Assembly (NCBI GenBank): GCA_003676145.1
Contig: NAUB01000030.1
Coordinates: 1-64,000, forward strand
DNA from: a gamma proteobacterium symbiont of Stewartia floridana
Lineage (GTDB): Bacteria; Pseudomonadota; Gammaproteobacteria; Chromatiales; Chromatiaceae
Reading direction: 5' to 3'
DNA: 64,000 nucleotides
The notes under the pieces: generated by a model
Told to the model about the DNA's origin: nothing
Databases searched by the model: none
Seen by the model: only the letters and a program-made list of their open reading frames with translations
Translations under genes and position numbers: made by a program
Shown: positions 26,585-36,398 of the stretch, one piece after another
Layout: every line of letters begins with the position of its first letter
Numbering within the stretch: position 1 is the stretch's first letter

Positions 26585-27316
26585 ATGACAAGCAGTACCC
26601 GGCAATTTCGCGCTCAAACAATCCCTACAGTTGTTATGGTAATAGTAACTCCCCTATTATGCAGTCTCGGATTCTGGCAACTCGAGCGTGCCGAGCAGAA
26701 ACGCAGCCAGGCGACTGCCTTGGAGATGCGCCGTAAGATGCCTCCCATCTCATTAACCGATTCTGCACGCGCCGAAGCGGATCAGCTTCTCTACCGACAG
26801 GTAAAGCTGCAAGGTGAATTCCTGCCAGAGAGGACCATCTTCATTACCAATCGCAAACACCTGGGTAAAACCGGTTTTCACGTGGTGACACCTCTGCAAC
26901 TGTCAGAAAATGGCGAACTGGTCCTGGTGAATCGTGGCTGGACAGCAGCAACGCCGTCCACAGACAAAGAATCACTGGCCAACAGCCGTGGCCAGCTGAG
27001 CATAAGTGGGGAGATCACCATTCCACAAGCCCCGGCCATAGAACTAACTCCAAGCGACGACGACAGTCAGTTACCGCCACACTGGCCCTACCTGACGCTG
27101 GAGCGATATCGTCAATGGTCAGGGCTGGAGGTATTACCCATACTGGTACTTCAGACATCGGAAGATGATAAGAACTTCATCCGCCAATGGCCAACACCGA
27201 AAGTCAGCGATCTGATGCATATCGGCTATGCCATCCAGTGGTTTGCTTTCGCCATCATCGCTCTGCTTGTCTGGCTGCGTCTCTCCTATCAAAAGGTGTC
27301 AAACGAAACCGCATGA
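26585..27316 (+). CDS. SURF1 family oxidase assembly protein
   Basis: SURF1/Shy1 proteins help insert heme a into subunit I of aa3 oxidases. The 243-residue protein has the typical arrangement: an N-terminal transmembrane helix (about 12-30, with LGFWQLERAEQK after it), a periplasmic domain containing HVVTPLQL and LVNRGWTAA, the LEVLPILVLQ segment, and a C-terminal helix (HIGYAIQWFAFAIIALLVWL). The final codons overlap the start of the Sco-like gene (ATGA at 27313). It begins a second sub-operon of three assembly genes. Confidence 0.93.
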   Translation: MTSSTRQFRAQTIPTVVMVIVTPLLCSLGFWQLERAEQKRSQATALEMRRKMPPISLTDSARAEADQLLYRQVKLQGEFLPERTIFITNRKHLGKTGFHVVTPLQLSENGELVLVNRGWTAATPSTDKESLANSRGQLSISGEITIPQAPAIELTPSDDDSQLPPHWPYLTLERYRQWSGLEVLPILVLQTSEDDKNFIRQWPTPKVSDLMHIGYAIQWFAFAIIALLVWLRLSYQKVSNETA

Positions 27317-27957
27317 ACAGTCTGGCCCAACAACCCCCAGCTACACGCAATCTGATCTCGTTATGGATCCTGGTTGCGATTACTGCACTACCACTGATCG
27401 CCGCCTGGCTGTTTTTTCTGAATCCACAATGGCTGCCGTCAGGCAGGACACATCATGGGGTGTTGATCGATCCCCCCAGAGCGGTGGCATCAATCGATCT
27501 CAAAACAACCGATCAGATGAGCTTTGACTGGCAAACCCTTGACGGCATGTGGACACTGCTGGTGATCAGCGAACGAAGTTGTGATGCCGCCTGCCTGGAA
27601 ACCCTGATCAAAGTCCGCCAGATACGCAGAGCCACAGCGGCCAACAGACAGCGCATTGCCCGTGGGCTGATCATCCTGCCGGGGAGCGACGGAAGTCTGC
27701 AGACACCCTCCCTCGACGGTCTTGACGGCACCCATCTGCTGATAGCCGATGATGGCCAGCAGAGCGCCGTTAGAACACTCTTTCCACAAGCTGAATTCGA
27801 AGACAGCGTACCGATCTTTATTGTCGATCCCAGAGGTGACTTGATGATGCGATATGACACCCCCCAGGTCACTTCCAAACAGATTCTCAAGGATCTGGAA
27901 CGCCTGCTCAAGGCTTCACAAACCTGGTCCCAAGGAGGTCAATATGGCCACCAGTGA
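27313..27957 (+). CDS. Sco-like thioredoxin-fold oxidase assembly protein
   Basis: The ATG at 27313 overlaps the SURF1 stop, which fixes the start and yields 214 residues. One transmembrane anchor (about 17-37) precedes a periplasmic thioredoxin-like domain. A CxxxC pair in SERSCDAACLETL matches the copper-binding pair of Sco proteins, but the distal His ligand of true Sco proteins is not seen: the equivalent region reads EDSVPIFIVDP. Copper binding may therefore be weaker, or the protein may work as a thiol reductase for the CuA site. Proteins of this kind commonly sit between SURF1 and ctaA/ctaB. It overlaps ctaB by 14 bases. Confidence 0.8.
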   Translation: MNSLAQQPPATRNLISLWILVAITALPLIAAWLFFLNPQWLPSGRTHHGVLIDPPRAVASIDLKTTDQMSFDWQTLDGMWTLLVISERSCDAACLETLIKVRQIRRATAANRQRIARGLIILPGSDGSLQTPSLDGLDGTHLLIADDGQQSAVRTLFPQAEFEDSVPIFIVDPRGDLMMRYDTPQVTSKQILKDLERLLKASQTWSQGGQYGHQ

Positions 27958-28846
27958 TCTTACCGCTCGCCAATCCGTTGGTTTCGCCTGGCAGCACTAC
28001 TATGAATTGACCAAACCCAAGGTGGTGTTGTTGATCGCCTTTACCGCGCTGGTCGGCATGCTGTTGTCGAAACAGGGCATAGTCCCCTGGCAACCGATGC
28101 TGTTCGGGTTGCTCGGCATCTCTTTGGCAGCGGCCTGTGGGGCGGTGGTCAACCATATCGTCGATCAGCGGATTGATAAAATGATGGACCGTACCCAGCG
28201 TCGGCCGATCCCAAGCGGCCATATGGATAGCCAGCATGCGGGCAGTTTTGCCCTGCTTCTGGGAACGGTTTCGATCTCCATGCTCTACTTTCTGGTGAAT
28301 CCGCTGACCGCCCTGCTGACATTCCTGGCATTGATCGGATATGCGCTGATCTATACCCGATTTCTGAAACGCTCTACACCGCAGAATATCGTCTGGGGTG
28401 GCTTGGCCGGTGCGGCACCTCCACTGCTCGGCTGGGCTGCGATTACCGGCGAGGTGACCATTGAGGCCTTCCTGCTGATGTTGATCATCTTTGTTTGGAC
28501 CCCACCCCACTTCTGGCCACTGGCGATTCACCGGCGTGATGACTATGCCAAGGCTGACATTCCCATGTTGCCGGTAACCCATGGTGTCGACTTTACCAAG
28601 CAGCAGATTCTGATCTACAGCATCATGCTCGTGGCTGTCACCCTGCTGCCCTTCGTGATCCATATGAGCGGCTATCTCTATTTGAGCGGCGCCATTGTGC
28701 TCGGTATTGGTTTCGTCTATCACGCGGTCAAACTGCTGCAGAGCCCGGGCCGTACCCATGCCATGAAGACCTTCGGCTACTCGATCCTCTATTTGAGCCT
28801 GCTTTTCACCCTGCTGTTGGCAGATCACTACATCAGGTTGATCTGA
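27944..28846 (+). CDS. ctaB: Protoheme IX farnesyltransferase (heme O synthase)
   Basis: This UbiA-superfamily enzyme transfers a farnesyl group to heme B to make heme O, the precursor of heme A. The ATG at 27944 follows a strong AAGGAGG site, giving 300 residues. Nine or so transmembrane helices are seen. The first Asp-rich motif is NHIVDQRIDKMMDRTQRRP, and the YTRFLKRSTPQNIVWGG and WTPPHFWPLAI segments are diagnostic. In many relatives ctaA precedes ctaB; here ctaA is missing from the cluster and found at 52254. Its product supplies CtaA with heme O. Confidence 0.96.
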   Translation: MATSDLTARQSVGFAWQHYYELTKPKVVLLIAFTALVGMLLSKQGIVPWQPMLFGLLGISLAAACGAVVNHIVDQRIDKMMDRTQRRPIPSGHMDSQHAGSFALLLGTVSISMLYFLVNPLTALLTFLALIGYALIYTRFLKRSTPQNIVWGGLAGAAPPLLGWAAITGEVTIEAFLLMLIIFVWTPPHFWPLAIHRRDDYAKADIPMLPVTHGVDFTKQQILIYSIMLVAVTLLPFVIHMSGYLYLSGAIVLGIGFVYHAVKLLQSPGRTHAMKTFGYSILYLSLLFTLLLADHYIRLI

Positions 28847-29000
28847 ACAGTTGTAAAATGAGCTTGAAAACTCAAGCTCATGACACCATATAGGGTATGT
28901 CTGCAAGAGAATCGTGAGATAATTCCTTGCGGGTTGCAGAGTTTACAGCTGGCAACCTGAACCAGGGAATATTCCAATCTCAACGAAAGGAAGGTCATCA

Positions 29001-30074
29001 GTGAAGGACAGTTTCGCCAGGATTGCCCGCCAAACAGTGGCAATGTTCAATCGTATCCTATCCCTTTACCACCCCCGTACCCTGCGGGAGAAGGGAATGC
29101 TCTGGGCAAGTGGCCTGGCCACCATCACTCTGATCCTGATCCTGTTTCTGCTGGGTCTCTACTGGAGCATCATGCCGCCGCCGTTCGATGTGCGTAGCCA
29201 GAGTAACGACAGGCTGGCGCAACTGGAGCTGAAACCGGTCACCGGCTCCTACACCACAGTGACCCTGCTGACGGCGATCAATACCCTGCTGGAGAAATCC
29301 GGCGGCTATCTGAGTAACGACATCACGCCTCCCAGTGTGTTTCTCGACAACATGCCGAATTGGGAGTTCGGTGTGCTGACCCAGGTCAGGGATCTGGCTC
29401 GTTCGCTGAGAAACGATATGAGCCGCTCTCAATCCCAATCCCTGGAAAACAAGGATCTCGCGATTGCTGAGCCCCAATTCAACTACAGCAATGACTCCTG
29501 GATATTCCCATCCACTGAAGGTGAATACAGACAGGGTATCGAGGCGCTGGAGCGCTATCTGAAAGGGCTTTCAGCGGATGGCAATCAAAACACCCAATTC
29601 TATGCCAGGGCGGATAATCTGCGGGATTGGCTTGCAGTGGTGGAAAAAAGGTTGGGCAGTCTATCCCAGCGTTTGAGCGCCAGTGTCGGGCAACAGCGCA
29701 TCAATACCGATCTGGCAGGTGACCCTTCAGCCTCCCAATCCACCGCCACCAACGACCAGATGAGGGTACAGACACCCTGGTTGGAGATCGACGACGTTTT
29801 CTATGAAGCCAGAGGTTCGACCTGGGCGCTGATTCACTTCCTGCAGGCGGTAGAGATCGATTTCTATGAAATCCTGCGTAAAAAGAACGCCCTGGTCAGC
29901 TTGCGACAGATCATACGTGAACTGGAAGCCACCCAGGCACCGATCAGCAGTCCTGTGGTATTGAATGGAAAAGGATTCGGCATGTTCGCCAACTACTCGC
30001 TGGTGATGGCCTCCTATATTTCCAGGGCCAACGCCGCGGTGATCGATTTGCGAAACCTCCTCAGCCAGGGCTGA
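29001..30074 (+). CDS. DUF2333 family protein
   Basis: A GTG at 29001, preceded by GGAAGG, opens a 357-residue protein of the DUF2333 family. A cytoplasmic basic start is followed by one transmembrane helix (about 36-57) and a large, mostly helical periplasmic domain (SGGYLSNDITPPSVFLDNMP and FYARADNLRDWL are family-like segments). Function is unknown. It follows ctaB at a distance of 154 bases and may be separately transcribed; membership in the oxidase locus is only positional. Confidence 0.82.
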   Translation: MKDSFARIARQTVAMFNRILSLYHPRTLREKGMLWASGLATITLILILFLLGLYWSIMPPPFDVRSQSNDRLAQLELKPVTGSYTTVTLLTAINTLLEKSGGYLSNDITPPSVFLDNMPNWEFGVLTQVRDLARSLRNDMSRSQSQSLENKDLAIAEPQFNYSNDSWIFPSTEGEYRQGIEALERYLKGLSADGNQNTQFYARADNLRDWLAVVEKRLGSLSQRLSASVGQQRINTDLAGDPSASQSTATNDQMRVQTPWLEIDDVFYEARGSTWALIHFLQAVEIDFYEILRKKNALVSLRQIIRELEATQAPISSPVVLNGKGFGMFANYSLVMASYISRANAAVIDLRNLLSQG

Positions 30075-30491
30075 AACCAGAAGTCGATGTTTTACAACAT
30101 TTGTTAAATTCAAAACCTGAAGTCAACAATCCGTTCAATTGACTTGCCATAGGTTGATCACGGCCTAGGGCAGATTCATCCCCTAAATGAATTCTATAGA
30201 GCAATATCAGAAAGTTATGTAGAAAAAGGCGATATTCACGCGACCGTGTGAAGCCGCTTCTAATACCACAATAGAGCAGTTCAGTTCTGGGAATAGCCAT
30301 AAAAACAGTATCCTGCTGAATGATCATCGGGGAATTTACCCGCCCACAACCTGCGGAATGATGCAGAATCACTTGCCATACGCGCAAATATACTGATAAT
30401 GGCGCACTTCAGTTGCGGGCCCTGTGCTATAATCCGCCCGTTTTTGAGAGCCCTCTGTTGGGGCCCACACAATATTGAGTATAAAGATAGT
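30075..30491. other. Intergenic region and infA leader
   Basis: This 417-base stretch has no accepted gene. It includes a small ATTCAT/ATGAAT hairpin near 30174-30192 and, at its right end, the extended -10 promoter of infA listed separately, followed by a leader of about 50 bases. Confidence 0.45.
30425..30433 (+). promoter_or_regulatory. Extended -10 promoter of infA
   Basis: TGCTATAAT is a perfect -10 box with the extended TGN element. The region 17 bases upstream (CACTTC) is a poor -35 box, as is common for extended -10 promoters. It lies about 60 bases before the infA start codon. Confidence 0.55.
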
Positions 30492-30710
30492 ATGGCGAAA
30501 GAAGATTTTATCGAGATGGAAGGCACGGTTGTCGAGACTCTGCCCAACACCATGTTCCGCGTGGAATTGGAAAACGGCCATGTGGTGACTGCCCATATTT
30601 CAGGCAAGATGCGCAAACACTACATTCGTATCCTGACCGGCGATAAGGTAACCGTGCAGCTGACCCCCTACGACCTGACCAAGGGCCGCATCACCTATCG
30701 TGCTCGTTGA
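30492..30710 (+). CDS. infA: Translation initiation factor IF-1
   Basis: The 72-residue protein is a full-length IF-1, a single OB-fold domain that binds the ribosomal A site in the 30S subunit during initiation. It starts [20 protein letters not shown] and ends with GRITYRAR, close to the E. coli sequence. The correct start is the ATG at 30492; a longer upstream frame is not needed. It converges with clpA, with only six bases between stop codons, the same clpA-infA adjacency as in enterobacteria. Confidence 0.98.
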   Translation: MAKEDFIEMEGTVVETLPNTMFRVELENGHVVTAHISGKMRKHYIRILTGDKVTVQLTPYDLTKGRITYRAR

Positions 30711-30716
30711 GGCCGA

Positions 30717-32990
30717 TCAGCCTTCGTCGATCGAGGTATCGGCAACCTGCTCACCCTCGATATCGAAAACCAGTTTGTCTTCCGCGACATCCACTCTGAC
30801 GGCCCCACCCGTAGACAGCTTTCCGAACAGCAACTCTTCCGCGAGGGGCTTCTTAATTTCGTCCTGAATCAAGCGGGCCATGGGTCGTGCCCCCATCTGT
30901 GGATCATATCCATGCTCTGCAAGCCAGACTCTCGCTTCAGCTTCGACGATCAGATTGACATGCTTCTCCTGTAGCTGACCTTCCAGCTCAAAGACAAACT
31001 TATCCACAACCTTGGCGATATGCTCCGGTGTCAATCCGGAGAACTGAATGATGGCATCGAGTCGGTTTCTGAATTCCGGTGTGAACATCTTTTTGATCAC
31101 TTCCATGCCGTCAGTGGTATGGTCCTGCTTGCTGAAACCGATGGATGAGCGACTCATCTCCTGTGCACCGGCATTGGTGGTCATCACAATCACCACGTTT
31201 CTGAAATCGGCCTTACGCCCATTGTTATCGGTCAAGGTGCCGTGATCCATCACCTGCAGCAGCAGATTGAAAACATCCGGATGGGCCTTTTCGATCTCAT
31301 CGAGCAACAGGACACAGTGCGGGTGCTTGGCGATCTCTTCGGTCAGCAGACCACCCTGATCGAATCCCACATAGCCAGGAGGTGCACCGATCAGTCTTGA
31401 CACGGTATGCCGCTCCATGTACTCAGACATATCGAAGCGGATCAGCTCCATGCTCAGGATTCTGGCCAGCTGGCGGGTGATTTCGGTCTTACCAACACCG
31501 GTCGGTCCGGTAAACAGGAACGAACCAACCGGCCGACCTTCATTGACCAGACCGGACCGGTTCATACGGATCGCTGCGGTCAATGCCTCGATTGCCGGAT
31601 CCTGACCGAACACCACCATCTTCAGATCCCTGGTCAGATTACGCAGCGACTCCGTATCGGACATGGAGACCTTTTTCGGTGGAATTCGAGCGATTTTGGC
31701 AACAATTGCCTCAACTTCGTCCACATCGATAATCTTGCTGCGTTTATCCTCTGGTTGCAGCTGCACGTTTGCACCCGCCTCATCGATCACATCGATCGCC
31801 TTGTCAGGCAGATGTCGATCGTTGATGTATTTGTCAGACAACTCGGCCGCACTGTTCAGCGCATCCTGGGTATACTCGATGTTGTGGTGCTCCTCGAAGC
31901 GGGATTTGAGACCTTTCAGGATCTCGATCGTCTCTTCAACGGTAGGCTCTTCCACATCGATCTTCTGGAAACGACGGGCCAGTGCCCGATCCTTCTCAAA
32001 AATACCGCGAAACTCCTGATAGGTGGTTGAACCGATGCAGCGCAACTCACCGGAGGCCAGCACCGGTTTGATCAGATTCGAGGCATCCATAACCCCACCG
32101 GATGCGGCTCCGGCACCAATGATGGTATGGATCTCATCGATGAACAGCACCACGTCTTTTTTCTGCTTGAGTTCTGCCAGCACGGCTTTCAGGCGCTTTT
32201 CGAAATCGCCCCGATATTTTGTACCGGCTACCAGGGTACCCAGATCCAAGGCGTAGATGGTGGCCTCTGCCAGAATATCCGGCACCTCGGAATCGACAAT
32301 CTTTTTTGCCAATCCTTCCGCAATCGCGGTTTTTCCGACACCCGCTTCACCCACCAGCAGAGGGTTGTTTTTGCGCCGTCTGCAAAGTATCTGGATGGTG
32401 CGTTCGATCTCATGGTGCCTGCCGATCAATGGATCGATCTTGCCCTGTTCCGCCAGTTGATTGAGATTGGTCGCATAGTTGTCGAGTGCACTCGCCTGCT
32501 CCTCACCCTTGTTCTCACTGGAGAGTTCCACCGGCGTCTCTTCATGACTCACTTCATCCAGTTTCGAGATCCCGTGAGAGATGTAGTTGACCACATCCAG
32601 TCGGCTTACCTTCTGCTCATTCAGGAAGAATACCGCCTGGGAATCCTGTTCATTGAATATCGCCACCAGCACGTTGGCACCGGTGACTTCATTTTTACCG
32701 GAGGACTGAACATGGAATACGGCACGTTGTAAAACCCGCTGAAAACCCAGGGTCGGTTGAATCTCCCGATCGTCTCCGTCGGGGATCAAGGGTGTGGTCT
32801 CATCGACAAAACTGCGTATTTTCTGCCGCATCTTTTCGATATCGGCACCACAGGCACGCAGTACGGTGACTGCTGAAGGATTATCCAGCAACGCGAGCAA
32901 CAGATGATCAACAGTCATGAACTCATGCTGTCGCTCTTTAGCACTTTTAAAGGCCTGATTTAGCGTGAATTCCAGCTCTTTGTTCAACAT
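30717..32990 (-). CDS. clpA: ATP-dependent Clp protease ATP-binding subunit ClpA
   Basis: ClpA unfolds substrates, including N-degron proteins handed over by ClpS, and threads them into ClpP. The 757-residue protein has an N-terminal Clp_N domain, AAA module 1 with Walker A GEAGVGKT (near 207-214) and a DEIH Walker B, AAA module 2 with Walker A GPTGVGKT and Walker B LLLDEIEKAH, and the ClpP-docking tripeptide IGF in SRSSIGFSKQ. The gene lies 22 bases downstream of clpS in the same operon. clpP is not in the window. Length is normal for the family. Confidence 0.97.
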   Translation of the reverse strand: MLNKELEFTLNQAFKSAKERQHEFMTVDHLLLALLDNPSAVTVLRACGADIEKMRQKIRSFVDETTPLIPDGDDREIQPTLGFQRVLQRAVFHVQSSGKNEVTGANVLVAIFNEQDSQAVFFLNEQKVSRLDVVNYISHGISKLDEVSHEETPVELSSENKGEEQASALDNYATNLNQLAEQGKIDPLIGRHHEIERTIQILCRRRKNNPLLVGEAGVGKTAIAEGLAKKIVDSEVPDILAEATIYALDLGTLVAGTKYRGDFEKRLKAVLAELKQKKDVVLFIDEIHTIIGAGAASGGVMDASNLIKPVLASGELRCIGSTTYQEFRGIFEKDRALARRFQKIDVEEPTVEETIEILKGLKSRFEEHHNIEYTQDALNSAAELSDKYINDRHLPDKAIDVIDEAGANVQLQPEDKRSKIIDVDEVEAIVAKIARIPPKKVSMSDTESLRNLTRDLKMVVFGQDPAIEALTAAIRMNRSGLVNEGRPVGSFLFTGPTGVGKTEITRQLARILSMELIRFDMSEYMERHTVSRLIGAPPGYVGFDQGGLLTEEIAKHPHCVLLLDEIEKAHPDVFNLLLQVMDHGTLTDNNGRKADFRNVVIVMTTNAGAQEMSRSSIGFSKQDHTTDGMEVIKKMFTPEFRNRLDAIIQFSGLTPEHIAKVVDKFVFELEGQLQEKHVNLIVEAEARVWLAEHGYDPQMGARPMARLIQDEIKKPLAEELLFGKLSTGGAVRVDVAEDKLVFDIEGEQVADTSIDEG

Positions 32991-33012
32991 CTTAAAACTC
33001 CGTCAGTACCGC

Positions 33013-33333
33013 TCAGGTCTCTTCCATGGTGCACATCAGCGGATGCTGGTTGCTACGTGAGTAGTCGTTAACCTGTGAGACCTTGGTCTCGGCAATGTCT
33101 TTGGTGAATACACCACAGACACCTACACCCCGGGTATGTACATGCAGCATTACCCGGGTAGCCTTCTCCCGGTCCATATTAAAGAAGGTTTCCAAAACCT
33201 GAACCACGAACTCCATAGGGGTATAGTCGTCGTTGAGGATAATAACCTTATACAGCGGCGGTCTTTTTAGTTTGGGAGACGCCTCCTCTAATGCTAGACC
33301 ATCGTCATGTGATATTTGTTCTCTATCGCTCAT
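33013..33333 (-). CDS. clpS: ATP-dependent Clp protease adaptor ClpS
   Basis: ClpS recognises N-terminal destabilising residues and delivers such proteins to ClpA. The 106-residue protein contains the conserved core: [19 protein letters not shown], the [22 protein letters not shown] segment lining the binding pocket, and a C-terminal [11 protein letters not shown] strand. The flexible N-terminal arm (residues 1-24) is charged as usual. It is the first gene of the clpS-clpA operon and is divergent from the cold-shock gene. Confidence 0.97.
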   Translation of the reverse strand: MSDREQISHDDGLALEEASPKLKRPPLYKVIILNDDYTPMEFVVQVLETFFNMDREKATRVMLHVHTRGVGVCGVFTKDIAETKVSQVNDYSRSNQHPLMCTMEET

Positions 33334-34209
33334 AAAGGGTGATTCTAGCAGGCTTGCAGAGCCTGAAAAGTGGAATTATTTTACGGATTATTAATTCATC
33401 CTGGCCCTGCTATCCATCGATATAAAATCAATCTCTGCAGTAAAAAGAGAGAGGACTTACACCACAATTCGAGCGCTTGAGATCTCCAGCCGACCAGTTA
33501 TTCCCGCCTAATATCTCCGGTTGAGTAATTTAAAAAACCTAACAAAAATCTGGTTATTCCTAGGATTGACCATAGGAAAGCGAAAAAGCTCCGAACCTTC
33601 AAGAGATAAGAGAAAATTTGATCCTCTTCTGCTGCAAACTGCCTGGAAGCAGAGCAGAAACCTCTGAACGGGATTCCTGAACAATATTGTGGCCGCTTGG
33701 CATCAATTCAAGAGGTGATAGAAAAAAATATCCTGCCTCGACTCATGAGTGATGTGGGGTTTTGCTTAAAACCAGATTCATTAGCCAAATCCTTGAATTG
33801 AAATCAAGCTCTGAAAATGACGAGCAGCAGCTAAGGGTAAGCCTGGATAAAGAGGCTGAAAAGATTAGGGTATTTACCTATAAAAATTACAATTTACTGT
33901 TAAAAGTCAGATATTTGTTGACCCACAAAATCTGCACACTATACTTTAATCCACAGTGTTGAGAATGGTTCCGAAAAGAGAATCAAAGCACTATTTTTTG
34001 GCCGTTGATTTGACGGTCTAAGCATTTTTTTCCAAAGGTTGATGCTTAGGCTGGTGGACAGAGTAGTTTCGTGCCTCTCTGCTAAATATAACAACCTTGT
34101 GAGTTGCAGTGAATGACTCGCTCAGATCAGAGAAAGCAGTCTGATCATGCAACCCGCAATGAGCGTTCCACCATACCTGGGCTTTCGTATATAGTGAGGA
34201 GTAATAGCT
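33334..34209. other. Long intergenic region with cold-shock gene leader
   Basis: This 876-base region separates divergent clpS and csp genes. A 66-codon frame from TTG 33762 was rejected. The right 230 bases look like a structured cold-shock mRNA leader: CTAAGCAT at 34018-34025 pairs with ATGCTTAG at 34044-34051, and GATCAGA/TCTGATC near 34124-34145 forms a second stem. The middle part is AT-rich and shows nothing recognisable. Confidence 0.45.
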
Positions 34210-34434
34210 ATGGCGACTGGAGTCGTAAAGTGGTTTAACAACGCCAAGGGCTACGGTTTTGTAACCCCAGAAGATGGAGATCAAGATGTTTTTGTCCATT
34301 TCTCATCAATCGATATGGATGGATACAAAACACTGAAAGAGGGACAGAAAGTCCAATTCGATATAAGTCAGGGTCCGAAAGGTCTGCATGCAACCAATAT
34401 TCAAAAGGTTGCTGCCAGTGGTGATCAAACCTAA
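34210..34434 (+). CDS. Cold-shock domain protein (CspA/CspD family)
   Basis: The 74-residue product is a single cold-shock domain, an OB fold that binds single-stranded RNA or DNA. RNP1 is KGYGFVTP and RNP2 is VFVHFSSI, both intact. The ATG at 34210 follows GTGAGGAGT. Divergent placement next to clpS-clpA matches cspD of E. coli, a stationary-phase form that inhibits replication, but single-domain Csp proteins cannot be sorted from sequence alone. The long leader with two stems suggests post-transcriptional control. A strong terminator follows. Confidence 0.93.
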   Translation: MATGVVKWFNNAKGYGFVTPEDGDQDVFVHFSSIDMDGYKTLKEGQKVQFDISQGPKGLHATNIQKVAASGDQT

Positions 34435-34464
34435 GTATCATCCACTGTTACAGTTTTCCTGTTC

Positions 34465-34500
34465 AAAAGCCGGTGTAGCCTAGCTATCCCGGCTTTTTTA
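34465..34500 (+). terminator. Rho-independent terminator of the cold-shock gene
   Basis: AAAAGCCGG at 34465-34473 pairs perfectly with CCGGCTTTT at 34489-34497 and is followed by further T residues. It starts 30 bases after the csp stop codon. Confidence 0.85.
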
Positions 34501-34631
34501 CGTCTACCCCACCGGTTTCTCAATCCTCAGGCATGGATTCACGCTTATAAATGCCTGTGACTGTTTCCAGGCTCGGCTGCAACCGATACCATACGGTTTT
34601 TTTATGGATATCAACCAACCAGCCCCCTTAA

Positions 34632-35219
34632 ATGTTGATTCTGCTTAATAAACCTTTCGGTGTTCTGACCCAGTTCACCGACGGCCAGGGACGCCCCACA
34701 TTGGCTGACTTCATCAAAACCAAAGGGGTCTATGCGGCCGGCCGATTGGACCGGGACAGCGAAGGCCTGGTGATCCTCACCGATGATGGCAAATTGCAGC
34801 AACAGATCACCCGTCCCGGGAAGAAGACCTGGAAAACCTACTGGGTGCAGGTGGAAGGGATTCCCAGCGAGCAGAGTATCGAGCAGTTGAAACAGGGAGT
34901 GGTATTGAAAGATGGCCCTACACTGCCGGCTAAGGTCAGAAAAATTGCCGAGCCAACCCTATGGCCAAGGAATCCTCCGGTACGCTATCGCGCCAGGATA
35001 CCAACCCAATGGCTTGAAATCGCACTGCAGGAGGGTAGGAACCGTCAGGTACGTCGTATGACGGCCAGTATCGGCCACCCTACCCTGAGGCTGGTTCGCA
35101 TGTCGATCGGAAAATGGCGGTTGAAACATCTACAACCCGGTGAATGGGTGACGCTGGATAGCCAGCCGGCAAAACTCAAGGCTCAAAGAAACAGACACAA
35201 GCATGTCAGAAAAAACTAA
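34632..35219 (+). CDS. rluE: 23S rRNA pseudouridine(2457) synthase RluE
   Basis: RluE-type enzymes isomerise a uridine near the peptidyl-transferase centre of 23S rRNA. The 195-residue protein has the catalytic Asp in [13 protein letters not shown] (near 37-49), the [11 protein letters not shown] opening and the [13 protein letters not shown] motif of the RsuA/RluB/RluE/RluF group. It lacks the N-terminal S4 domain, as E. coli RluE does. It overlaps mnmA by 17 bases, and rluE close to mnmA-hflD-purB reproduces the enterobacterial order, supporting the RluE assignment over RluB or RsuA. Confidence 0.9.
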   Translation: MLILLNKPFGVLTQFTDGQGRPTLADFIKTKGVYAAGRLDRDSEGLVILTDDGKLQQQITRPGKKTWKTYWVQVEGIPSEQSIEQLKQGVVLKDGPTLPAKVRKIAEPTLWPRNPPVRYRARIPTQWLEIALQEGRNRQVRRMTASIGHPTLRLVRMSIGKWRLKHLQPGEWVTLDSQPAKLKAQRNRHKHVRKN

Positions 35220-36306
35220 GGTAATTGTTGGTCTTTCCGGGGGTGTCGACTCATCGGTCGCCGCCCTGTTGCTGCAACAGCAGGGTTATGAAGTGGAAGG
35301 ACTCTTCATGAAAAACTGGGAAGAGGATGACGATCAGGACTACTGCTCGGCCGCCGTGGACCTGGCGGATGCCCAGGCGGTTGCCGACCGCTTGAGCATT
35401 CCACTCCACACCATCAATTTTTCAAGTGAGTACTGGGACCGGGTGTTTGCCTATTTTCTGCAGGAGTATGGGGCCGGCAGAACCCCCAATCCGGATGTAT
35501 TGTGTAACCGGGAGATCAAATTCAAGGCATTTCTCGACTATGCAACGGAGCAGCTACAAGCCCAGGCAATTGCCACGGGCCACTACGCATCCGTCGCTAA
35601 GGATGGGGAGTATTTCCACCTGACCCGAGCTTTGGACGAAGGCAAGGACCAGACCTACTTCCTCTATATGCTGGGCCAGCAGGCGCTTTCAAAAAGTCTC
35701 TTCCCGCTCGGTCGCTTGAGTAAAACAGAGGTTAGAGAGATCGCTCAACAGGCCGGCTTCCCGAATCATAAAAAGAAGGACAGTACCGGCATCTGTTTCA
35801 TCGGTGAACGTAAATTCCGTGACTTTCTGCAACGTTTTCTACCGGCAAAACCCGGCGTAATCGAAGATCCGCAAGGCCATGCGATCGGTAAACACCAGGG
35901 TCTGATGTACTACACGCTGGGCCAGCGTCAGGGGCTGGGTATCGGTGGCCGCAAGGATGCGGCAGAAGCACCCTGGTTTGTTGCGGCAAAAGATCTTGAG
36001 CGTAACGTACTGATTGCGGTTCAAGGCCATCAACACCCGCTGTTGATGAGCCGGAAACTCATCTGTGGACAGCTCCACTGGGTGGAAGGCCGAGCACCGG
36101 ATGGAGCGATCCAGTCGATGGCCAGGATCAGACATCGTCAGCCGTTGCAGTCATGCCGGGTACAACCCTTGGAGAATGGGCTTTACGAAGTGCTGTTTGA
36201 TTCTCCTCAACGTGCAGCAACACCAGGCCAATCCCTGGTTCTGTACGACGACCAGGTCTGCCTTGGAGGCGGTATCATCGAGTCGACCGATGCCCCCTCT
36301 GCCTGA
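35203..36306 (+). CDS. mnmA: tRNA-specific 2-thiouridylase MnmA
   Basis: MnmA thiolates uridine-34 of tRNAs for Lys, Glu and Gln using sulfur relayed from IscS through TusE. The 367-residue protein begins with the PP-loop GLSGGVDSS (10-18). The two catalytic cysteines are seen in [12 protein letters not shown] (near 101) and in [13 protein letters not shown] (near 198), followed by the adenylating and beta-barrel domains. It overlaps the end of rluE and precedes hflD by 92 bases. Length and motifs are standard. Confidence 0.97.
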   Translation: MSEKTKVIVGLSGGVDSSVAALLLQQQGYEVEGLFMKNWEEDDDQDYCSAAVDLADAQAVADRLSIPLHTINFSSEYWDRVFAYFLQEYGAGRTPNPDVLCNREIKFKAFLDYATEQLQAQAIATGHYASVAKDGEYFHLTRALDEGKDQTYFLYMLGQQALSKSLFPLGRLSKTEVREIAQQAGFPNHKKKDSTGICFIGERKFRDFLQRFLPAKPGVIEDPQGHAIGKHQGLMYYTLGQRQGLGIGGRKDAAEAPWFVAAKDLERNVLIAVQGHQHPLLMSRKLICGQLHWVEGRAPDGAIQSMARIRHRQPLQSCRVQPLENGLYEVLFDSPQRAATPGQSLVLYDDQVCLGGGIIESTDAPSA

Positions 36307-36398
36307 ACACCAGGTGGTTTAACAGCGATCCACTGCGCGGGTGCCTCGATCCGATATGGTAGAATATCAATCCCAGCCAATCTTCAATCAGGAACAGC

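Noticed and set aside
33762-33962. 66-codon plus-strand frame from TTG
   Set aside because: No ribosome binding site, AT-rich sequence where long frames arise by chance, no family.
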